From positions 1 to 13,940 of the forward strand of contig MNYI01000041.1 of NCBI GenBank assembly GCA_001873945.1: a DNA stretch of 13,940 bases, written 5' to 3'. Position 1 is the stretch's first letter, and the number at the start of each line of letters is the position of its first letter. The notes beneath the pieces were generated by a model, which was not told the DNA's origin, searched no databases, and worked only from the letters and a program-made list of their open reading frames with translations. This document shows positions 1 through 7,231 of this stretch, piece after piece. The stretch is from Candidatus Desantisbacteria bacterium CG2_30_40_21. GTDB taxonomy: Bacteria > UBA9089 > CG2-30-40-21. The position numbers were made by a program, and so were the translations under genes.

Positions 1-5
1 ATCCA

Positions 6-28
6 TTTTACCATAATGAGAATTGCTG
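6..28 (-). repeat. Dispersed repeat, copy 1 (CAGCAATTCTCATT family)
   Basis: Read on the - strand this contains CAGCAATTCTCATTATGG followed by TAAAA. It matches positions 13682-13704 (+ strand) at 22 of 23 bases and positions 7279-7295 (+ strand) at 16 of 17. Copies 1 and 3 are inverted relative to each other and lie near the two ends of the window. It has no coding role. Copies 1 and 2 both lie next to GGCACARA-type repeat material. Confidence 0.7.
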
Positions 29-35
29 TTGGATT

Positions 36-230
36 GTAACTACTCACCACAAAGGCATGAAGACACAAAAAGTTGATAAGTTGAATAGTTGATGGGTTGA
101 TAAGTGGATGAATTGATAGGAAATGTTTATGAATTATGAATCTGTGTTCCTTTAACCTATAAACTCATCAACCTATCAACCTATCAATTTATGTGTTCTC
201 CGTGGTGAATTCCTTTACCTGAGTAGTTAC
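36..230. repeat. Composite inverted-repeat element with octamer arrays
   Basis: The element is bounded by perfect 11-base inverted ends, GTAACTACTCA (36-46) and TGAGTAGTTAC (220-230). Inside the left end is a degenerate stretch of the GGCACARA family (about 47-72). Next come six consecutive 8-base units of the form TTGATRRG (73-120, for example TTGATAAG, TTGAATAG, TTGATGGG). After an A/T-rich centre come four units of the complementary form AACCTATC (154-185). GTGGTGAA at 202-209 mirrors TCACCAC at 44-50. The two arms could pair into a long imperfect hairpin. There is no open reading frame of note, so this resembles a non-autonomous, MITE-like or repeat-built element. Its mobility is inference only. 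Confidence 0.6.
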
Positions 231-283
231 GACAGGAGAACAGTTAACTTATTGAAATAAATAGAGATATTGATTTTTTATGC

Positions 284-312
284 TTGCATTTTTTCTAAAA
301 ATATGCTATAAT
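284..312 (+). promoter_or_regulatory. Sigma-70-type promoter for the helicase gene
   Basis: The -35 element TTGCAT (284-289) is followed by a 17-base spacer and a perfect -10 TATAAT (307-312), with TG one base upstream giving an extended -10. Transcription would start near 319, leaving a leader of about 40 bases that contains the TGAGTAGTTAC box and the ribosome binding site. This is the clearest promoter in the window. Confidence 0.7.
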
Positions 313-331
313 ACTCCTATGTTTTGATAGC

Positions 332-350
332 TGAGTAGTTACACTAGGAG
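332..350 (+). promoter_or_regulatory. TGAGTAGTTAC box plus ribosome binding site of the helicase gene
   Basis: TGAGTAGTTAC (332-342), three bases, then AGGAG (346-350). The same arrangement occurs at 220-238, where no gene follows, and at 9347-9365 before glnS. AGGAG lies 10 bases before ATG 361 but only 4 bases before the in-frame TTG at 355, so ATG 361 is preferred. Confidence 0.6.
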
Positions 351-360
351 AATATTGAAA

Positions 361-3300
361 ATGCCTCAACAACAATTAAAATTTCCCCATATCATTGTAA
401 CCTCAGCCTCTGCAGGTTCTGGGAAAACTCATACCCTTTCCGAACGATATATAAACTTCCTTTTTTTGTCGCCCTTTATCCCTTTATCCAATATTCTAGC
501 AATTACCTTTACCAATAAGGCAACAACTGAGATGAAGGATAGGATTATTGGCAAGCTGAAGGAAAAAGCCCTGATAGATTCTCCAGAGAGAGAAATGGCA
601 GAAAAACGATTAAATGAATTGTTTGACAGGTATTCGGATTTTAAGATACAAACCATTGATTCCTTTTTAACGAATATAGGTACTGTCTCTGCCCTGGAAT
701 TGGGATTTCCACCATATTTTGAAATAACACTTAACGAGCAACCAACACTTAATCTTGTTCTTGATGAATTATTGGACAGGGTTCGTCCGGATTCAAGGGA
801 TGAGATTACTCATTGCTTTCTTCAATTGATTGATGAATTCTTGGGATTAAAGCCAGATATCGGATGGGGCATAAAAGGAACAATCCTTAAACATATCAGT
901 ATCTTAAGAGGACAGACAACCTTGAGGGGATACAAAACAAGAAGGGCATTTTCTTATAAGGAATTGGAAGGATGCCAAAGGCTTGTAAAAGAGAATGTTG
1001 CTGAGTTTATGAGGACAAATAGGGATTTGTTAAAGTTTAAGGTAAACTTTGAGAATATTGCCAAATCCTTTATCCATGGGGGAAAAGATCCATGGGATAG
1101 CACGATGTTTTCAAAGGATACTGTACTGGAGATTTGCAATAAGGGTTCAATCATCACCCCTGACCACGAAAAAATATGGCTCAAGATTCGGGCAGGAATA
1201 TCATCATTATCCGAGATGACGGCACACTGCTATTTGTGTCCATTCATTGATGTTATGACATTCTTTGATAACGCATTGGAGTTGTTCAAGTCTCAAAAAC
1301 AAATAATCTTTATGACAGACCTGAACCTCAGGATTAAGGAATTGCTTGATACCCAGGGGATTGTTCCAGAGATTTACCTTCATCTTGGGAATAAGATAGC
1401 ACACTTCTTTATAGATGAATTTCAGGATACAAGCAGGATTCAATGGGAAAACCTATTCCCACTTATTGAGGAATCCCTTTCTAAGGCAGGTTCTTTATTT
1501 TATGTTGGTGATAAAAAGCAGGCAATTTACCGATTCCGAGGCGGAGACAGCACCTTGTTTGATGAGGCAAAATCTGTATTCCTTAGTGTTGATGATACCC
1601 ATGAAAATTTTCCAGAGACAAACTATAGAAGTCGTGAGCAGATTATATCCTTTGTGAATCATATTTTTTCTCATGATAACCTGAAGAAATGGATACAAGG
1701 CAACAAAGATATTCAGGGAAAAGGGGCTGATTTGTCGGACATTTATAATATCTACAGCCATGTCAATCAAAAGCCTCATACCGTGGAAAAGGCAAGGGGA
1801 GGGTTTGTAAGGGTAGAGAGAATAACGGCTGTAGGGGAAGAAGGCACAGAGGCACAAAGGCACAAAGGCACGGAGGGAGGCAGGAGAAAGGAGGGAACAG
1901 ATATGGATTCCCCCTTATCAAAAGGGGTCAGTGGGTTGTCTCAGAGGCAGGAGGCAGAGGAGAAAATCACAAAAGAGGATGTGAATATAGAGATTGAGAA
2001 ACGATTGGTTTTGTTGCTGAAAGATCAGATACTCCACAGGTTTTCTCCAGATGAGGTCGCAATTATTGTCAGAACAAATGAAGAGGCTGCAATGGTTACT
2101 AAAATTCTATCGGCTCAGAATATTCCTGTTGCTTCAGAAAAAACCCTTGACATATCCTCAAACCATCTTATTTGCGAAATAGTCAGGTTTTTAACATTTT
2201 TGGACTCACCCATTGATAAATTTTCATTTGCTTGCTTTATTTCAGGGGATATTTTTTGCAGGGCAACTGGAATGAGTCGCAAGGATATCTTTGCATTTTT
2301 ATTGAAGAATCGAACAAATGGCAAGGCACTCTACACCCTGTTCAGAGAGGAAAGGGAGGAAATATGGGAGACATATATTGAGCCATTCGTTCATGCAGTG
2401 GGGTTTTTGCCGCCTTATGACCTTATCAATAAAATATTCAAAGGATACCATATATTCCAGAATTTTTCCGAATACGAGGGTTTTTTCTATCAACTGCTTG
2501 AGGTGTTAAGATATTGCGAGACAATGGGTGAGAATAGCCTGAAGGCATTTCTTGCCAGATGGTATGATAAGGATAAGGCAGAAGAGGAGAAGAAGGAATG
2601 GAAAGCTGTTTTGCCTGAATATGTTGATGCCGTCAAAATTTGGACAATTCACAAGGCAAAGGGACTCCAGTCTCCAGTGGTTATCATCCCATTTGCCTAT
2701 CTGAACGATAAGCCAATCAATATGGTTTATGAGATGGACAATGATGGCAATTACATCCCATATTGGATTGATGAAAAAAAACGAAGTGTATCCTCAATGC
2801 TTGACGAATTACATCAAAAGGAGTTTAGCCTTCATCTCACAGATGAGTTGAATGCATTTTATGTAGCTCTTACCAGAGCAGCGGATGAAATGTATATCTT
2901 TGTGCCGGAATATAAAAAGATTAGTTCACCCATTCTTTTTGATGATACCCCTGTCATAGAATATGGTGAGATAATTGTTCGAGAGAGCCAACCCAAACCA
3001 TATCAAAAAGAAACACATATCTATTCTCAGATACTTCATGAGTGGCAGGATAAGCTCGTAAATAAAAAGAAGAAGATAGATACAGAGGCTGAGAAAAGGG
3101 GAAGGCTTGTTCACGAATTTTTGGCAGGGATAAAACAACTCCCCGCTTCATTAGAAGAGAAACTGGAAACTATATTTGCCGTACTGCCCAAAGAACAAAT
3201 TCCATTGATGAGGAAATTTTTTAATAATGAGGATGTCTTAAGATGGTTTGTTTTGACAGATGAGGTTGAGATTTATTGTGAGAAAGAGGTAGTTGACACC

Positions 3301-3540
3301 TATGGCTTAATCCATCGTCCGGACAGGATGCTTGTATTCCCTGATAGGGTGGTAATCATTGAATTCAAATCAGGTGAGATAGATAATCAGTTTGAAGGCA
3401 GAAGGCAAGAGGCAAATCAGGTACATCAACAGCAAGTAAGGGAATATATGAGCCTTGTTTCCGACATGTACCCAGATAAGGAGATTGAGGGGTGGGTAGT
3501 GTATGTGGATGAAGATTGTAGCTGTAGTGTTAATAAATAA
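361..3540 (+). CDS. RecB/AddA-type UvrD helicase with C-terminal PD-(D/E)XK nuclease
   Basis: This encodes a 1059-residue superfamily 1A DNA helicase-nuclease, of the class that resects double-strand breaks in AddAB/RecBCD-type complexes. Walker A is ASAGSGKT (residues 16-23) and motif II is DEFQDT (352-357). Motif III is GDKKQAIYRFRGGD (383-396), followed by NYRSR (421-425). TIHKAKGL lies at 762-769 and YVALTRA, motif VI, at 834-840. The nuclease domain shows GRLVH (914-918), RPDR with D988, EFK (1001-1003) and a downstream QQVREY, so its active site looks complete. An inserted low-complexity stretch (about 495-540) comes from dispersed repeats. An AddB/RecC-like partner would be expected, but none is present in the window. 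An in-frame TTG at 355 would add two residues; the ribosome binding site spacing favours ATG 361. Family assignment is firm; AddA versus a stand-alone RecB-like protein is not resolved. Confidence 0.93.
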   Translation: MPQQQLKFPHIIVTSASAGSGKTHTLSERYINFLFLSPFIPLSNILAITFTNKATTEMKDRIIGKLKEKALIDSPEREMAEKRLNELFDRYSDFKIQTIDSFLTNIGTVSALELGFPPYFEITLNEQPTLNLVLDELLDRVRPDSRDEITHCFLQLIDEFLGLKPDIGWGIKGTILKHISILRGQTTLRGYKTRRAFSYKELEGCQRLVKENVAEFMRTNRDLLKFKVNFENIAKSFIHGGKDPWDSTMFSKDTVLEICNKGSIITPDHEKIWLKIRAGISSLSEMTAHCYLCPFIDVMTFFDNALELFKSQKQIIFMTDLNLRIKELLDTQGIVPEIYLHLGNKIAHFFIDEFQDTSRIQWENLFPLIEESLSKAGSLFYVGDKKQAIYRFRGGDSTLFDEAKSVFLSVDDTHENFPETNYRSREQIISFVNHIFSHDNLKKWIQGNKDIQGKGADLSDIYNIYSHVNQKPHTVEKARGGFVRVERITAVGEEGTEAQRHKGTEGGRRKEGTDMDSPLSKGVSGLSQRQEAEEKITKEDVNIEIEKRLVLLLKDQILHRFSPDEVAIIVRTNEEAAMVTKILSAQNIPVASEKTLDISSNHLICEIVRFLTFLDSPIDKFSFACFISGDIFCRATGMSRKDIFAFLLKNRTNGKALYTLFREEREEIWETYIEPFVHAVGFLPPYDLINKIFKGYHIFQNFSEYEGFFYQLLEVLRYCETMGENSLKAFLARWYDKDKAEEEKKEWKAVLPEYVDAVKIWTIHKAKGLQSPVVIIPFAYLNDKPINMVYEMDNDGNYIPYWIDEKKRSVSSMLDELHQKEFSLHLTDELNAFYVALTRAADEMYIFVPEYKKISSPILFDDTPVIEYGEIIVRESQPKPYQKETHIYSQILHEWQDKLVNKKKKIDTEAEKRGRLVHEFLAGIKQLPASLEEKLETIFAVLPKEQIPLMRKFFNNEDVLRWFVLTDEVEIYCEKEVVDTYGLIHRPDRMLVFPDRVVIIEFKSGEIDNQFEGRRQEANQVHQQQVREYMSLVSDMYPDKEIEGWVVYVDEDCSCSVNK
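1843..1962 (+). repeat. In-frame repeat insertion within the helicase gene
   Basis: Five units of the 8-base GGCACARA type (GGCACAGA, two GGCACAAA, GGCACGGA, then a degenerate one) occupy 1843-1882. A different short inverted repeat, CCCCTT-5 nt-AAGGGG (1911-1927), follows, then a GAGGCAGGAGGCAGAGG run (1943-1959). Together they encode about 46 hydrophilic residues beginning GTEAQRHKGTE. The stretch lies between the NYRSR motif and the second helicase lobe and keeps the frame open. The same octamer appears at 7297-7322 and 11501-11627. Confidence 0.8.
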
Positions 3541-3597
3541 ATAGGGACAGCGACCATTATTGAAGAAAAGTACGATTTCGTCTGAAGCAGAACATTT

Positions 3598-4347
3598 CTA
3601 CAATAGCTTTCCCAGAGCAATCATCCCTATTAACACCAATACCTCACTACATTCACAACACGCACCAAGTGTATCACCTGTAATTCCATTAATCTTAGCA
3701 ATCAGGTACCTTGTCAATATCAGGACAAAAAAAGGAATAAGAAAGGTCAACGACATTCCCTTCCATCCGATTAACGCAATCGTTACCACTATAGTAAAAA
3801 TAGTTGCCAATAACAATTCCTTAACACCCACCTGAGTAACAAATGCCTTTGCCTTGCCTTCGTCCCGAGCATAGGGTCCAAGACAGCAGGCAATAACTAT
3901 TCCCCAACGGCCCATTAATGGCATCAGAAGTAGTGCCTGATTCTTGAATTCAGGTTGTATTTCTCCCAAAAAACATACCTTCATACCCAAAAGGCAAATC
4001 AGGCTAAGTACCCCCATTACGCCAACATAGCTATCCCGCATAATGGAGAGAATTTTTTCCTTTTCTTTTGCTCCAGACAGACCATCTATTGTATCAGCCA
4101 GCCCATCAAGATGAAGTCCACCTGTCAGCCAGATAAGAATAATAACTATGAGTAGATTTACAGTAAGGGGGGATAAAAAAAGAATTCTGGATAGGAATAG
4201 ATTGGCTACAATCAGGATACAACCCAATACACAACCAATTATCGGAAAAAAGGCTATGGATTTCCCTAATCCTTTCTCGGTTACCTCAATGTTTGGATTT
4301 ATAATTAATCTTGTTAAAAACTGGAGAGCAATGACAAAGCCCCACAT
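3598..4347 (-). CDS. cobS: Adenosylcobinamide-GDP ribazoletransferase (cobalamin synthase)
   Basis: CobS is the integral membrane enzyme that joins adenosylcobinamide-GDP to alpha-ribazole, the last assembly step of adenosylcobalamin. The 249-residue length matches the family. The diagnostic signature GGLHLDGLADTIDG lies at residues 76-89, with the acidic residues D81, D85 and D88 intact, followed by a KILSIMRDSYVGVMG stretch. Several long hydrophobic segments (about 34-52, 60-75, 107-125, then further ones toward the C-terminus) fit a polytopic protein. ATG 4347 is preceded by GGAGGA three bases away. No other cobalamin gene is in the window, and no cobalamin riboswitch is recognisable in the 164 bases upstream. 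It may be read through from rplY or have its own weak promoter. It is convergent with the helicase gene; the 57 bases between the two stops contain a GGGACAGCGACC motif resembling repeat sequence near 7328-7341. Confidence 0.93.
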   Translation of the reverse strand: MWGFVIALQFLTRLIINPNIEVTEKGLGKSIAFFPIIGCVLGCILIVANLFLSRILFLSPLTVNLLIVIILIWLTGGLHLDGLADTIDGLSGAKEKEKILSIMRDSYVGVMGVLSLICLLGMKVCFLGEIQPEFKNQALLLMPLMGRWGIVIACCLGPYARDEGKAKAFVTQVGVKELLLATIFTIVVTIALIGWKGMSLTFLIPFFVLILTRYLIAKINGITGDTLGACCECSEVLVLIGMIALGKLL

Positions 4348-4451
4348 TTATCCTCCAGAAGATTATAGTGTCGTGTCAACTATGAAGTGACGGTAAATGG
4401 TAGTCGCAGCAACCTTTAGGTTATGTAATACTGCCTTACAGGTTCAACGCA

Positions 4452-4481
4452 CAGACCTGTCAGACTAGTCTGACAGGTCTG
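4452..4481. repeat. 30-bp perfect palindrome between rplY and cobS
   Basis: The arms are CAGACCTGTCAGACT and its exact reverse complement, meeting with no loop at 4466/4467. A partial further copy (CAGTCTGAC) follows at 4484-4492. Neither strand has a T-run after the palindrome, so it is not a convincing intrinsic terminator. It looks like a dispersed palindromic repeat that could still affect readthrough from rplY to cobS or transcript stability. Confidence 0.75.
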
Positions 4482-4511
4482 ACCAGTCTGACCTCTGCTA
4501 AGTAATTACAG

Positions 4512-5159
4512 TTACTTTCCTCTACTATCTCCCCGCTTTTCAACCTTTCTTTTCTTTACAACCTCTTTTTTAGTTGAAACTTGTGCTGAAGGATCAATCA
4601 CTTCAGCTTCAGCTGGAGCGGCTACGGTTATCACCATCTGTTCAGGGTCATTCAATATCTCAATCCCCTCACTTGTCTGGAGATCCTTGACATGGATAAT
4701 GTCTCCTATCTCAAGGCGTGAAATATCTACCCCGAATTTATCTGGTATCTGTAATGGTAATGCCCTGATCTTTATCTCCCTGAGCGAGATTTCTAATACC
4801 CCTCCTGTTTTTTGACCAGGGGAAATGCCAACAGTCTCAATAGGCACATCAATCTCAACACTTTCCTCAAGGGATATTCGAAAAAAATCAGCATGAAGAA
4901 TTTTGCCCTTATAGGGATGAAGCTGCCAATCCTTCAGAATAACTGTTTCCTGCATATTATCGCTTAGTGTCATGCTGATAATTGCATTTTCCCCTGCTTT
5001 TATAACCTTTGCTAATTCCTTGGCATTTATGGTTAAAGAGATATTATCTTTTTCTCTACCATATAAAACTGCCGGAACCATACCATTTGCCTTTAATTTC
5101 TTATTGGCTTCTTTTCCCTTCTTTTCTCGAAGGTCTGCTGTTAATTCTACCTGATGCAT
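4512..5159 (-). CDS. rplY: Large ribosomal subunit protein bL25, long CTC/TL5 form
   Basis: This encodes a 215-residue bL25-family protein, which binds 5S rRNA in the central protuberance of the 50S subunit. The N-terminal half starts MHQVELTADLREKKGKEANKKLKANGMVPAVLYG, the usual L25 start. The C-terminal beta domain (about 95-185) carries the family pattern around VPIETVGISPGQKTGGVLE. The protein therefore belongs to the long CTC/TL5 type, not the short E. coli type. The tail after about residue 185 is charged and basic. ATG 5159 has a strong GAGGAGG (5167-5173) seven bases upstream, overlapping the prs stop codon. The 12-base gap to prs and the order glmU-prs-rplY match the Bacillus gcaD-prs-ctc operon. 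Confidence 0.93.
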   Translation of the reverse strand: MHQVELTADLREKKGKEANKKLKANGMVPAVLYGREKDNISLTINAKELAKVIKAGENAIISMTLSDNMQETVILKDWQLHPYKGKILHADFFRISLEESVEIDVPIETVGISPGQKTGGVLEISLREIKIRALPLQIPDKFGVDISRLEIGDIIHVKDLQTSEGIEILNDPEQMVITVAAPAEAEVIDPSAQVSTKKEVVKKRKVEKRGDSRGK

Positions 5160-5171
5160 ATTTTTTCCTCC

Positions 5172-6107
5172 TCACACGAATAAAGAACTTACTGAGGATT
5201 CCTGATGGATCCTCATAATTGCCTTTGCCAAGAATTCTGCCACTGACAGAACCATAATTTTATCACTCTTTTTATCCCCAATGGGTATGGTATTGGTTAT
5301 CACCACCTCTTTAAGTTCAGAGCTATCAATTCGTTTCATAGCCTTGCCTGAAAGCACCCCATGCGTACAACAGGCATAAATATCCTTTGCCCCATATTTT
5401 TTTAATGCCCCAACAGCCTGAGTGATAGAACCTGCAGTATCTATCATATCATCTAAAAGGATAAGGTTTTTGTCATGAACATTGCCAATAACATGCATAG
5501 CCTTAGCCACATTCTTTTTTTCCCTGCGTTTATCAATAATAGCAATTGTCGTATTTAATCTCTTTGCCACAGCACGGGCTCGTTCTACCCCGCCTGCATC
5601 CGGAGAAACAATTACCAGATTATCAATAGCCTTACCCTTAAAATAATCGATAATTACAGGTGCTGCAAAGAGATGATCCACCGGGATATCAAAAAAGCCC
5701 TGAATCTGTCCTACATGCACATCCATAACCAGAACACGATGTGCCCCGGCCACAGTAATTAGATCCGCTACTAATTTGGCTGATATAGGTACGCGAGGCT
5801 GAACCTTTTTATCCTGTCTGGCATAGCCATAGTATGGAATAACTGCTGTTATTCGTCGTGCAGAGGCTCGTTTTACAGCATCAATCATTATCAGTAATTC
5901 CATTAAATTTTGATTTGTTGGCGGACATGTGGGTTGTATCAGAAAAACATCTGCCCCTCGAACATTGTCATTGAGTTGCACACATGTTTCCCCATCGCTA
6001 AAGCTGCCAACCTCTGCATTTCCAAGGGATATACCTACAAACTTACAAATCTCCTCTGATAACTCTAAATTGGCATTTCCTGAAAATATCTTCAATTCAT
6101 CAATCAT
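5172..6107 (-). CDS. prs: Ribose-phosphate pyrophosphokinase (PRPP synthetase)
   Basis: This enzyme makes phosphoribosyl pyrophosphate from ribose 5-phosphate and ATP, feeding nucleotide, histidine, tryptophan and NAD synthesis. The 311-residue length is typical of class I enzymes. Visible signatures are DNVRGADVFLIQ, the ATP-site region YYGYARQDKK, the VDVHVGQIQGFF-like stretch (here MDVHVGQIQGFF), the flexible loop KRREKKN, and the PRPP loop DDMIDTAG (residues 219-226). The start is set at ATG 6107 because it forms an ATGA overlap with the glmU stop and has GGAGG (6117-6121) nine bases upstream. An in-frame upstream ATG at 6116 directly abuts that GGAGG, and another at 6125 would place it inside the gene, so both are unlikely. 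Translation is probably coupled to glmU. Confidence 0.95.
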   Translation of the reverse strand: MIDELKIFSGNANLELSEEICKFVGISLGNAEVGSFSDGETCVQLNDNVRGADVFLIQPTCPPTNQNLMELLIMIDAVKRASARRITAVIPYYGYARQDKKVQPRVPISAKLVADLITVAGAHRVLVMDVHVGQIQGFFDIPVDHLFAAPVIIDYFKGKAIDNLVIVSPDAGGVERARAVAKRLNTTIAIIDKRREKKNVAKAMHVIGNVHDKNLILLDDMIDTAGSITQAVGALKKYGAKDIYACCTHGVLSGKAMKRIDSSELKEVVITNTIPIGDKKSDKIMVLSVAEFLAKAIMRIHQESSVSSLFV

Positions 6108-7147
6108 AAACCACATCCTCCGCATACTTGACTTTTATCTTCTACTGAGCAATTATTTATGGAAGAAAAAATAACCCTTGCCCCATTCCTGACAAAGGCA
6201 TCCATAATGCAGGCATAAGGACCAATAACACAATCCTCACCTATAACACTCTGCCCGAGAATACTGGTAAATGGATAAATGACCGTATCCTGTCCAATCC
6301 TGACATCCCTATCAATGAAAACTGTTTCAGGAGAGACAATCGTTACCCCACTCTCCATCAAATCGTCAAGAATTTGCCGACGCATATAAGATTCAGCTAC
6401 AGCCAATTCCTTGCGGGAATTAATCCCCATTACCTCAATAGATGAATCAGCTGACACAGAGGCTATCTTTCCCCCTTGTGAATTTATGATTTCAAAGACA
6501 TCTGTCAGGTAATACTCTTCCTGTGCATTTGAGGAAGAGACCATTTTTAATGCTGAAAATAATGCAGCTGCATTAAAACAATATGTCCCGGTATTGACTA
6601 TTTTTATTCCCTTTTCTTCCAGAGTAGCATCCCTTTCCTCAACAATCCTTAAAATATAGCCAGCACTGTCCTTAACTATTCTTCCATAACCAGTTGGATT
6701 TTGCAAATCAACCGTCAAAATAGTTGCCTTAACTCCAGAGCTACGATGGTTTTTAATCAATCGCTCTATAGTATCCGGAGATATCAGGGGTGTATCCCCT
6801 GAAAGGACAAGGACATTATCATAAATAGCGGACAAGAATGTCTGTTCTCCGTTATCCTCTCTCCTATCAAAAAACCGTTCCGCAGATTTAACCGCATCCC
6901 CGGTACCAAGTGGTCTTTCTTGAATAGCTATCTCTACATTCCTATTACTCAGAAACTCTGCTACCTGTTCCCTTTGATGTCCTAGAACAATTACTCTTTT
7001 TTTAATGCCAAGTTCATCTAAGGCATCAATCACATAAGACACCATTGGCTGACCACAAATCGGATGTAATATCTTGATTAGCTTGGATTTCATTCGTTTA
7101 CCAAGCCCTGCAGCCATGATTATTGCCCCTATATTTTCATATCCCAC
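6104..7147 (-). CDS. glmU: UDP-N-acetylglucosamine pyrophosphorylase, GlmU lacking most of its acetyltransferase domain
   Basis: The N-terminal half is a GlmU-type uridylyltransferase that makes UDP-GlcNAc from GlcNAc-1-phosphate and UTP for peptidoglycan and other cell-wall polymers. Visible motifs are AAGLGKRMKSKL (residues 12-23), LGTGDAV, VLSGDTPL, GYGRIV, the VEERDAT loop, IVNTGTYCF and YYLTDVFEI. After about residue 265 only the first few hexapeptide (left-handed beta helix) repeats follow, and the protein stops at 347 residues instead of about 455. The missing part should hold the acetyl-CoA and GlcN-1-P acetyltransferase site, so a separate enzyme is presumably needed for that step. 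The last residues (CGGCGL) are encoded by the prs ribosome binding region. The start is GTG 7147; a modest AAGGGG lies 11 bases upstream, and no other in-frame start precedes the nucleotide-binding loop properly. Confidence 0.9.
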   Translation of the reverse strand: MGYENIGAIIMAAGLGKRMKSKLIKILHPICGQPMVSYVIDALDELGIKKRVIVLGHQREQVAEFLSNRNVEIAIQERPLGTGDAVKSAERFFDRREDNGEQTFLSAIYDNVLVLSGDTPLISPDTIERLIKNHRSSGVKATILTVDLQNPTGYGRIVKDSAGYILRIVEERDATLEEKGIKIVNTGTYCFNAAALFSALKMVSSSNAQEEYYLTDVFEIINSQGGKIASVSADSSIEVMGINSRKELAVAESYMRRQILDDLMESGVTIVSPETVFIDRDVRIGQDTVIYPFTSILGQSVIGEDCVIGPYACIMDAFVRNGARVIFSSINNCSVEDKSQVCGGCGL

Positions 7148-7169
7148 CCTTAATTATTCCCCTTTATGG

Positions 7170-7195
7170 AGCGATAATCTTACTTGCTTATCGCT
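7170..7195 (-). promoter_or_regulatory. Hairpin in the glmU leader
   Basis: AGCGATAA (7170-7177) and TTATCGCT (7188-7195) form a perfect 8-bp stem with a 10-base loop in the transcribed leader of glmU, between the proposed promoter and the GTG start. A further TATCGCT lies at 7209-7215. It could be an operator or an mRNA structure; no named riboswitch or GlmS-type ribozyme is recognised. Confidence 0.4.
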
Positions 7196-7231
7196 ACGAA
7201 AAGCAGTGTATCGCTGAATAATCACCTTATA

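Noticed and set aside
73..185. CRISPR-like array near the left end
   Set aside because: The units are contiguous 8-base repeats without spacers, and the second block is inverted; no cas genes are present.
1495..1863. 122-codon open frame on the - strand
   Set aside because: It is antisense to conserved helicase motifs. Its MPLCLCAFF start is simply the octamer repeat read on the other strand.
3560..3835. Open frame of 91 codons on the + strand
   Set aside because: It lies antisense to the C-terminal part of cobS, which has clear family motifs, and shows no recognisable protein features of its own.
4362..4379. TTGACA and TATAAT close together upstream of cobS (- strand)
   Set aside because: Only six bases separate them, so they cannot act as a -35/-10 pair, and the TATAAT would place the transcript start inside the Shine-Dalgarno sequence.
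4452..4481. Intrinsic terminator of rplY
   Set aside because: The palindrome has no loop and no T-run follows on the - strand.
4348..4511. Cobalamin riboswitch upstream of cobS
   Set aside because: No B12-box-like GCCACTG or other conserved riboswitch segment is visible, and the region is short and partly taken up by the palindrome.
6104..6125. Frameshift explaining the short GlmU
   Set aside because: The sequence after the stop is the prs gene itself with a proper ATGA overlap, and no frame nearby encodes the missing beta-helix, so this is a true short gene rather than a sequencing or frameshift artefact.
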